Assembly (NCBI RefSeq): GCF_901827155.1
Contig: NZ_LR594660.1
Span: 186,001 to 250,000 of the forward strand
Source of the DNA: Variovorax sp. PBL-H6
Lineage (GTDB): Bacteria; Pseudomonadota; Gammaproteobacteria; Burkholderiales; Burkholderiaceae_C
Direction: 5' to 3'
Length of the DNA stretch: 64,000 bases
Part shown: positions 58,479 to 64,000 of the stretch, one piece after another
How the letters are laid out: the number at the start of each line of letters is the position of its first letter
How positions within the stretch are numbered: position 1 is the first letter of the stretch
Made by a program: the position numbers and the translations under genes
Notes under the pieces: model-generated
The model's database searches: none
Told to the model about the DNA's origin: nothing
Seen by the model: only the letters and a program-made list of their open reading frames with translations

Positions 58479-59075
58479 TTGAAAGCAATCATTTTTGATT
58501 TGTTCGGTACGCTCGTTTACATCGACCACCCTGCCCATCCCTATCGCCAGCTGCTGGCAGGCGCGACTGCCTCGGACGCGCGCGAGCTTGTAATGACGTC
58601 GAACGCCTCGCCGGGCCGGATGGCGAAGAAGATTGGCAGCGTGCTCTCACCTGAAGCACTTCGCGAGGTGACGGCAGAGCTCGAGGCTGAGGTTCATCGC
58701 ATCAAGCTCTTCCATGAGGTTCGCGACGCACTCGTGCAGCTCAAGGCGGCGGGATATCTCATCCTCGTCAGCTCCAACCTGGCCAAGCCGTATGGCCAGG
58801 CAAAGTTGCTGCTGGCGGACATGGTTGACTACTGGAACTTCAGCTTCGACACGGGCCTGCTCAAGCCTGACGCGCAAATGTTCTTCGGACCCGCGGCGGC
58901 CTTTGGCATCCTGCCGAAGGACTGTATCGTGGTTGGAGACAGCGTATCAAGCGATGGAGGAGGTGCTGCCGCGGCCGGCATGGACTTCGTTCTCGTTGAC
59001 CGCTTCGGCCGGCACCCGGCCCTACCGGCGATTCAAGGCCTGGATGAACTGGTGACGCGACTGCTGGGGCCTTGA
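58479..59075 (+). CDS. HAD-superfamily phosphatase
   Basis: 198 residues from TTG with GGAG six bases upstream; the first residues LKAIIFDLFGTLVYID carry motif I (Asp-x-x-Gly-Thr; the usual second Asp is Phe-Gly in this reading: DLFGT). Motif II LVSSNLAKPYG (Ser), Lys in GLLKPDAQMFFG and motif IV IVVGDSVSSDGGGA are present. The layout matches haloacid dehalogenase-like phosphatases with a small helical cap. A GCTAGAC motif lies upstream. Substrate unknown. Confidence 0.82.
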   Translation: MKAIIFDLFGTLVYIDHPAHPYRQLLAGATASDARELVMTSNASPGRMAKKIGSVLSPEALREVTAELEAEVHRIKLFHEVRDALVQLKAAGYLILVSSNLAKPYGQAKLLLADMVDYWNFSFDTGLLKPDAQMFFGPAAAFGILPKDCIVVGDSVSSDGGGAAAAGMDFVLVDRFGRHPALPAIQGLDELVTRLLGP

Positions 59076-59096
59076 GCCGTCGTCCTGGAGCACAGA

Positions 59097-59127
59097 AAAG
59101 CCCCTCTGGCCGTTGCCGAGGGGCTTT
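59097..59127. terminator. terminator after HAD gene
   Basis: AAAGCCCCTC/GAGGGGCTTT stem. Confidence 0.75.
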
Positions 59128-59224
59128 CGCTTAGGTGCGTTCAGGGAACCTGGATGCCGGTGCCAACGCTGTTGTCCCACTGCCATGACGCAGACACGTT
59201 CGGATAGGCAAGCTAGCGTTCGGC

Positions 59225-59259
59225 AAAAAAAGAAGCGGGCCGCCAAAGGGGGCCCGCTC
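59225..59259 (-). terminator. terminator of gene at 59280
   Basis: Minus-strand AGCGGGCC/GGCCCGCT stem followed by TTCTTTTTTT. Confidence 0.85.
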
Positions 59260-59279
59260 TCAAAGAATCATCCCATCGC

Positions 59280-59585
59280 TCAGGCCGTGGCCAGTGCGTC
59301 AGCCCGTGCGCCCTCGGTACCGAAGATGCCGCCCTTCACCGTAATGGCATAGGCCTCGCTGATGAGCGAAGTGTCCAGCCCCGAGAACCGGACGGTGAAG
59401 TAAGCGCGCTCGGTCGGCTCGCCGTCCTTCTCTGGCGCCAGGTAAATCGTTCTAACCATCTCCGTCCCGGGAAGGCTGCGGTTCCAGCCGTCGGCGGACT
59501 CGACGACGGCGGTTCCGAAGTCGTAGGCCTGAAATGCGGCGTTTGCTTCTGCCGTGCGCCTGTCGTTCAGTTGTTGTGTACTCAT
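59280..59585 (-). CDS. small hypothetical protein
   Basis: 101 residues; leader has CCCTATAGG and AAAGGACAACAAC directly before the ATG. N-terminal helix (RRTAEANAAFQAYDFGTAVV), then a strand-rich region (EMVRTIYLAPEKDGEPTERA, YFTVRFSG). No family recognised. Probably soluble. Confidence 0.65.
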   Translation of the reverse strand: MSTQQLNDRRTAEANAAFQAYDFGTAVVESADGWNRSLPGTEMVRTIYLAPEKDGEPTERAYFTVRFSGLDTSLISEAYAITVKGGIFGTEGARADALATA

Positions 59586-59720
59586 GTTGTTGTCCTTTTA
59601 CCTCCAAGGATTTGGAATCAACGACCTATAGGGAGGCGCGCGCACCGCCCCGGTCCCCAGCAGGCCCACGGTCCTGCTGCATTTCGCTAGACAACGTCAG
59701 GACAACTCCAAACATCAAGC

Positions 59721-61268
59721 ATGACCAAAGAACTGTTTTTCTCAGTCGAGCCGGGCTTCGTGGTCGAACACGCCCGGGACCTGGTACTTTCCGACGACTG
59801 GCGCGGCGCCCTCTCCTTCCTCATGGAAGGCCTGGAGGGAATGACCCTCGATATGGCTGTCGCCATCTTGAAGGGCGAGCGCTCTATTTCCACCGACGAG
59901 GATGGAATGTGCGATGGCCCCCAGGACCCGAACGATACCCGCCTGAAGCGCTATCTCGGCACCGCCGCCTGGCAGACCGCAGGCATCTACCGCTCACGCG
60001 GCGAGTTCTACCAGCCCTACGCGTACATCGCGGGCTTCGGACGCGCCGACAAGGCCTACGCGAGAGAGCACCTCGAGCGCATGGGCAACGAGTGCGTGAC
60101 GCTCGACGAATACCGGGTGCTGCGGGCCAAGTACCACATGTACAGCCGCGAGTCGGACCTGGTGTTCTTCAACCTCCAGGAGACAGCAGCGCTCTTCAAG
60201 CGGGTCCAGGGCCCCGCATTCTGGGTTCCCACCTTCAATGAGCCGAAGGAAGCTTTGGCCGCCTACCGCGAGCACCGCGACCTCAGCCGCATCGGCGACA
60301 GCGAAGAAGCGGAAAACGCGTACTTCGAGCCGAAGTGCTGGGAGTTTTACGAAGATGCCATTCGAGATGGCGTGGTCTACGGTAGCCGAGGCTCAGACGA
60401 GCTCCTCGACCAGCCAACGCAAGCGATTCTCGACCGGCTCACCGAACTGGCGGACAGCATTGGCCAAGCCAAGGTCCAGGAAGAGGCGGAAGTCGAAAGC
60501 GGAGGGTCACCGGGCAAGAAGCGCGGAATGTTTTTTCAGACCCGCCCGCCAGCTAAGGCGGCGGAGGAGGACTACGAGCTGGAGGTTCTACGCCTTCGAA
60601 TTGGTCAACAGGCCCCGAAGTTCGGCGGATACCTCGACTTGCTTGTGCGCGACGAAGCTGGCGACCGATTGGTCAAGGTGCCTGCAGCCCCCTTTCTCAA
60701 CTGGGCATCAAGGCATGCGACCATGGACACCCACGAGGCGCTCCCCAAATGGCGCCCAGTGAGCCCTACCGGCATGAAAATGGGGGGAGATAACCCCATG
60801 CACACGGACTGGTGGCTGGGCGCGGGCTTGCCCTTGAGGGCTGCGTACGACATGGACCATCCTGTCAACAGAGCCGCCTGGCGGTTTGCGACAGGCCTTG
60901 GCCGTGCTGAAGGACATGACTGTGTTCGACTCGCAGGAGACGGCACCGTCTTTGGCCAGGTCGTGTTCCCCAAGCCAAACGAGGCGGTGCCGGAAGGCTC
61001 GATTGCAGTGGTGCCCTATGCTGGCGTCGACTACGAACTCGCGATGCTGTCTGCCTGCAAGGGCGGTCGCGGCGCGGTGGTGAGCGCCGTTGGAGGCAAG
61101 CTCGCCCACTTGGCGACAGTCGCGCGCGAGACCTCTTGCCGCGTGCTTGTGGTGGATGACGCAATGGAGGCTTTTCAGGAGGGCCAGTTTGTGACCATCA
61201 ACCTGGACCTACTCACAGTAAAGTGTCATGAGACCTATCTCAGCACGCCTGACCCCTTGGACCTCTAG
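59721..61268 (+). CDS. protein with C-terminal PEP-utilizer (phosphohistidine) domain
   Basis: 515 residues; leader carries GCTAGAC and AGGACA. The N-terminal 420 residues are unrecognised (helical, with GKKRGMFFQTRPP linker near 260). The last 90 residues read SIAVVPYAGVDYELAMLSAC, GGRGAVVSAVGGKLAHLATV then ARETSCRVLVVDD, the swivelling phosphohistidine domain of PEP-utilizing enzymes with the GG-x-x-x-H-x-A-x-x-A-R-E signature (His in LAH). No ATP-grasp or PEP-binding domain is evident, so phosphate donor and acceptor are unknown. Confidence 0.75.
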   Translation: MTKELFFSVEPGFVVEHARDLVLSDDWRGALSFLMEGLEGMTLDMAVAILKGERSISTDEDGMCDGPQDPNDTRLKRYLGTAAWQTAGIYRSRGEFYQPYAYIAGFGRADKAYAREHLERMGNECVTLDEYRVLRAKYHMYSRESDLVFFNLQETAALFKRVQGPAFWVPTFNEPKEALAAYREHRDLSRIGDSEEAENAYFEPKCWEFYEDAIRDGVVYGSRGSDELLDQPTQAILDRLTELADSIGQAKVQEEAEVESGGSPGKKRGMFFQTRPPAKAAEEDYELEVLRLRIGQQAPKFGGYLDLLVRDEAGDRLVKVPAAPFLNWASRHATMDTHEALPKWRPVSPTGMKMGGDNPMHTDWWLGAGLPLRAAYDMDHPVNRAAWRFATGLGRAEGHDCVRLAGDGTVFGQVVFPKPNEAVPEGSIAVVPYAGVDYELAMLSACKGGRGAVVSAVGGKLAHLATVARETSCRVLVVDDAMEAFQEGQFVTINLDLLTVKCHETYLSTPDPLDL

Positions 61269-61310
61269 GCGAACCGCGGGCAGCCCGCAGCGGCCCCTGC
61301 TCACTTCTTC

Positions 61311-61338
61311 AGGACCGGCGTCATGCCGGTCCTTTTTC
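61311..61338 (+). terminator. terminator
   Basis: AGGACCGGC/GCCGGTCCT stem followed by TTTTTCTT. Confidence 0.9.
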
Positions 61339-61464
61339 TTGTCCGCCAAAAGTCGCTGAGATGCAGCTGCTGGGTGCCGTAGCAGACGCCTCCCTACACG
61401 TAACAGCGCTAACCCGTCCGCGGGACCGCATATCCCTCAACTACACCCCGTCAGGGGCAATGAA

Positions 61465-62001
61465 ATGAAGAAATCCCTCCTCGCACTCGCTCTCCTCGCA
61501 GCTGCAACCCTCGGTGGCGCAGCTCATGCGGCTCCGGCTCTCGACAACTTCTACGCCGGCGCGGGCCTCGACTATTCGCACTACCGCCTGAGCGACAAGA
61601 CTGCCTTCGGCATCAAGGCCGGTGACGTGGGCGCGACCATCTACGGCGGCTACCAGTTCAACCCCCACGTCGCAGCGGAAATCGGCTATGCGCGGCTGGG
61701 CGACATCGAGCAGCGCGATGGCGTCGGCTTCGCGCAGAACTCGATGCTCTCCGCCAGCGTGCTCGGCTTTGCCCCGTCGTACCGCGGTGTGACCGCATTC
61801 GGTCGCCTCGGTATTGCCGACACGGCCAGCGAAGTCGAGGGCCGTCGCTTTCACCGCAACGCTCCGCTCTTCGGAGTCGGCGCGGAGTACAAGCTGAATG
61901 CGACCTTTGCGCTGCGCACCGAGCTCCAGTACGTGCCGAACTTCGGCGACTCGCGAGCGGACCTGTACAACCTCAGCGCTGGCATCAAGGCGTCGTTCTG
62001 A
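61465..62001 (+). CDS. outer-membrane beta-barrel protein (OmpA-like fold)
   Basis: 178 residues with signal peptide MKKSLLALALLAAATLGGAA ending HAAP. Eight alternating amphipathic strands can be traced (FYAGAGLDYSHY, GATIYGGYQFNPHVAAEIGY, GVTAFGRLGIAD, LFGVGAEYKL, FALRTELQYV), ending in the aromatic C-terminal strand GIKASF required for barrel assembly. Ribosome site AGGGG. Small porin-like or adhesion barrel; no periplasmic domain. Confidence 0.85.
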   Translation: MKKSLLALALLAAATLGGAAHAAPALDNFYAGAGLDYSHYRLSDKTAFGIKAGDVGATIYGGYQFNPHVAAEIGYARLGDIEQRDGVGFAQNSMLSASVLGFAPSYRGVTAFGRLGIADTASEVEGRRFHRNAPLFGVGAEYKLNATFALRTELQYVPNFGDSRADLYNLSAGIKASF

Positions 62002-62035
62002 CAAACCAACGCTGCAGCTAACCCTGCTGCCCTGA

Positions 62036-62063
62036 AGCCCCCGGCCTTGCACCGGGGGTTTTT
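62036..62063 (+). terminator. terminator after barrel gene
   Basis: CCCCCGG/CCGGGGG stem followed by TTTTTCC. Confidence 0.85.
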
Positions 62064-62123
62064 CCTTGCGGCTCGGCTGCCACGAACGCAGACCACGGAG
62101 AAAGTCTGCCCCATTCCGCCAGA

Positions 62124-62165
62124 AAAAGAAAAATGCCCCCCTCGCATTTCTGCGAGAGGGGCATT
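62124..62165 (-). terminator. terminator after Big_1 protein gene
   Basis: Minus-strand ATGCCCCTCTCGCA/TGCGAGGGGGGCAT stem followed by TTTTTC. Confidence 0.85.
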
Positions 62166-62176
62166 GGCAGTAGACG

Positions 62177-64000
62177 TTACTTGCCGCCACCCCCTGCGGG
62201 CTTGCAGTATTCGTAGTACACGTTGACGGGCATCTGGCCTGCGGCGCCATAGGCAGTGGCGGTTGCGTACACCTGCCACTCCGGGGATGACGTGAGCGTC
62301 GAGACGGCGGTGCCATTCGCATCCGAGTATGAGACGCCCCATTGGCCAACGCCAAGAGAGCCACGGTCCACTGCCCAGGTCACAGGCGCCCCGACCACCA
62401 CGTTGCCGTTCGCATCGCGCATTACTGCGTAGAGCGTGGTGGTGATGTTGTCCGGATAGACCGAGCCGCAGACCCAAGACGGGCTCGCGACAACCTGAAC
62501 CGGGCGCGCCGTGGTCACGTCACCGATAAGGCTGATGTATGTTGCTTGGCCAGCATCTGCCGCTGCGCCCTTGACGCGAACCGTTGCCGTGCCGGCTGCA
62601 ACGCCTGCATACAGCACAGCGTAGGTCACGCCGTCTGCGCCTGCAGCGGTGGTCGCGGCAATGGTGCCGAGGCTCGTCGTCCAATTGGCGATGGCGCCTG
62701 GCAGGAGGTTGCCGTTGGCATCCTTCAGCGTAGCCGAGAGCGTCACGGCCGGCGCTCCGTTGGCAACGGCCGTGTAGGCATTGCTGCTCATCGCGGTAAC
62801 GCGAGCAGTCGCAGCGTCGCCCGAGAAGGTGACGGTCTGGGTTTGGCCAGCATCGCCCCCTGCGCGGGTTTTTGCCCGAACGGTCGCTGCGCCAGCAACG
62901 GTGCTGCCGTTCAGCACTGCGTGGGCGATACCGTCTCCACCGGTAGTGGAGCTCGCGGCAATGCTGCCCAGGGTGGTCGTCCAATCGACGGTTGCCCCAG
63001 TCACCCGGTTGCCGTGGGCGTCCAGCACGGCAGCGGACAAAGTCGCCGCGGGCGCCCCGTTTGCCACTGCGGTTGTCGCGTTGGTGCTCAGCGAAACCAC
63101 CCGAGCCGTCGTCGCGTCTGCGTCCAATGAAATCGACTGCGTCTTTCCTGCGTCGCCTGAAGCGCCCCTGGCGGTGACCGTCGAGGTCCCGCTGACGGTG
63201 CCCGCCGTAAGAACGGCAGTGGCGCGACCTGCTGCGTCAGTTGAGGAAGTCGCCGGGGCGAGGTTCCCTAGTGTGGCTCCCCAGCTCACCGAGGTGCCAG
63301 CCGGCGCGAGGTTGCCATTTGCGTCACGCAAGAGCGCCGAAAGGGTCGCGGTTGCGCTGCCGTTTGCGGTCATGAAGGTCCTGTCGGCCGTGACAGACAC
63401 CACCTTCGAGGTCGCGGCGTCCGCGATGAAGGAGACGCCCGCAGTCTTGCCTGCATCTCCGCTATTGGCTGCCAGGGCGCGCACCGTGGCGATGCCGACC
63501 GTGGTCGGGGCGGTCAGGTGCGTTGCGGCCATCCCGTTCGCGTCGGTCGAGCTGCTGGTCCCGGTCAGGGTGCCGATGTCGGTCGACCAGGTCACTGGGA
63601 TGCCAGCACCGAGAGGATTGCCGTAATCGTCTGTGACGGAAGCAGTGATGAGCGCCTGGGCCGAGCCGTTGGCCGGAAGAGTGCCTCCCGGCGCGGAAAC
63701 CTGGGCGACCTTGGCGCTGACCTCATCAGCGATAACGTCGACCACCGTCGAAAGCGAAGCCCCGCTCGAGTTGAGAAGTGCGCTGACCGTGACGGGACCT
63801 GCTACCGTGGGCGGCGCAAGCGTAATCACGGCGGCCCCGCCGACAGTGGCGGAGCCGGCCCCCAAGTCGCCGCCGGACGTGGCCCATGCGACGGTTTCGC
63901 CATCAATTGCCGGCCTTCCGTTGGAATCCGCGACGCTGGCCGTGAGAGTTACCACGCCCGAGGAGCCCGCGACCACAGTTGGCGGGTCCGCGGTCAGACT
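62177..64000 (-). CDS. surface protein with tandem Big_1 (intimin/invasin-type) Ig-like domains, partial
   Basis: The frame is open to the window edge; 608 residues are visible, all C-terminal. Repeats of about 95-100 residues recur at least five times, each with a strand pattern of the type ANGSATATLSALLRDANGN, followed by a TSVSWGATLG-like Trp strand, a TDAAGRATAVL turn and STVTARGASGDAGKTQ. The last domain has SWVCGSVYPDN and ends near YYEYCKPAGGGGK. This is the pattern of bacterial Ig-like (Big_1) adhesins. The N-terminal anchor lies beyond the window. Confidence 0.88.
   Translation of the reverse strand, partial: SLTADPPTVVAGSSGVVTLTASVADSNGRPAIDGETVAWATSGGDLGAGSATVGGAAVITLAPPTVAGPVTVSALLNSSGASLSTVVDVIADEVSAKVAQVSAPGGTLPANGSAQALITASVTDDYGNPLGAGIPVTWSTDIGTLTGTSSSTDANGMAATHLTAPTTVGIATVRALAANSGDAGKTAGVSFIADAATSKVVSVTADRTFMTANGSATATLSALLRDANGNLAPAGTSVSWGATLGNLAPATSSTDAAGRATAVLTAGTVSGTSTVTARGASGDAGKTQSISLDADATTARVVSLSTNATTAVANGAPAATLSAAVLDAHGNRVTGATVDWTTTLGSIAASSTTGGDGIAHAVLNGSTVAGAATVRAKTRAGGDAGQTQTVTFSGDAATARVTAMSSNAYTAVANGAPAVTLSATLKDANGNLLPGAIANWTTSLGTIAATTAAGADGVTYAVLYAGVAAGTATVRVKGAAADAGQATYISLIGDVTTARPVQVVASPSWVCGSVYPDNITTTLYAVMRDANGNVVVGAPVTWAVDRGSLGVGQWGVSYSDANGTAVSTLTSSPEWQVYATATAYGAAGQMPVNVYYEYCKPAGGGGK

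Noticed and set aside
59150..59225. Minus-strand segment reading PNVSASWQWDNSVGTGIQVP before a stop
   Set aside because: Protein-like but only about 23 codons, preceded by an in-frame stop and without a start. Could be a gene-end remnant, but too short to call.
1..64000. CRISPR arrays and integron attC arrays
   Set aside because: No series of regularly spaced direct repeats was seen. The only tandem repetition is protein-coding (Big_1 domains at 62177-64000, Lys/Ala repeats at 11636-12013).
1..64000. Replication origin, iterons or replication initiator
   Set aside because: No RepA/TrfA-like protein and no iteron cluster was found. The CTAAA(A/C) motifs are scattered across gaps rather than grouped.

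Overview
The window looks like part of a large conjugative or formerly conjugative plasmid (or plasmid-like genomic island) of a Burkholderiales-type betaproteobacterium. The grounds are high GC, short intergenic gaps, lipoproteins with a poly-glycine stretch after the lipobox cysteine, a StbB-type partition ATPase, a VirD4/TraD-like coupling ATPase, a TraN-like secreted protein, H-NS-like and histone-H1-like DNA-binding proteins, and an almost complete lack of housekeeping operons. The species cannot be fixed from the sequence. No rRNA, tRNA or CRISPR array was seen. Several decayed genes (AlkB, RND pump, response regulator, two small frameshifted genes) lie between intact ones.

Layout. 1-3.9 kb: AlkB remnant, three hypothetical genes, StbB-like ATPase, membrane-anchored MazG-like protein. 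3.9-9.4 kb: a NAD block with a NADAR protein, glutamine-dependent NAD synthetase, a pair of unknown paralogs, a further unknown, then a NadM-Nudix fusion. The two NAD biosynthetic genes have nearly identical promoters, each with a 25-bp palindromic operator overlapping the -35 box. 9.5-17.6 kb: envelope and secreted proteins, a DUF4145/HEPN-like protein, an orphan CCA-enzyme-type HD domain, a histone-like protein, and the TraN-like protein diverging from a secreted protein. 17.6-20.5 kb: a minus-strand cluster of HNH protein, Nudix, unknown, metallophosphoesterase and a Mesh1-like ppGpp hydrolase. 20.5-29.3 kb: small and membrane proteins, two related secreted helical proteins, a uracil-DNA glycosylase-like protein, the coupling ATPase and a 751-residue Ala/Pro-rich protein.

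29.3-38.8 kb: RNase R-like nuclease, DHH and PPP phosphoesterases, a HAD phosphatase, three candidate small RNAs with their own terminators, an XRE regulator pair and an H-NS protein with two DNA-binding modules. 39-47.9 kb: DinG-like helicase, AAA+ ATPase, HDOD protein, Crp/Fnr regulator, DUF4326 protein and unknowns. 48-53.1 kb: a lipoprotein, a DsbC-like protein under an XRE regulator, and a TnpB-only IS200/IS605-type element with an omega-RNA-like tail. 53.5-59 kb: an RNA-repair cassette (RNA ligase, HNH protein, HD-Pnk end-healing enzyme) behind a strong promoter, with secreted proteins and a HAD phosphatase around it. 59.3-64 kb: a protein with a PEP-utilizer phosphohistidine domain, an outer-membrane beta-barrel, and the C-terminal part of a large Big_1-repeat surface protein that runs off the window.

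Taken together the accessory genes form a nucleotide and RNA maintenance kit: NAD synthesis, NADAR, MazG, Nudix and ppGpp hydrolase for nucleotides; RNA ligase, end-healing kinase/phosphatase and RNase R for RNA. One reading, which is inference only, is that the element restores host NAD and RNA after attack by NADases or ribonucleases. All functional calls come from motif recognition by eye, without database searches.
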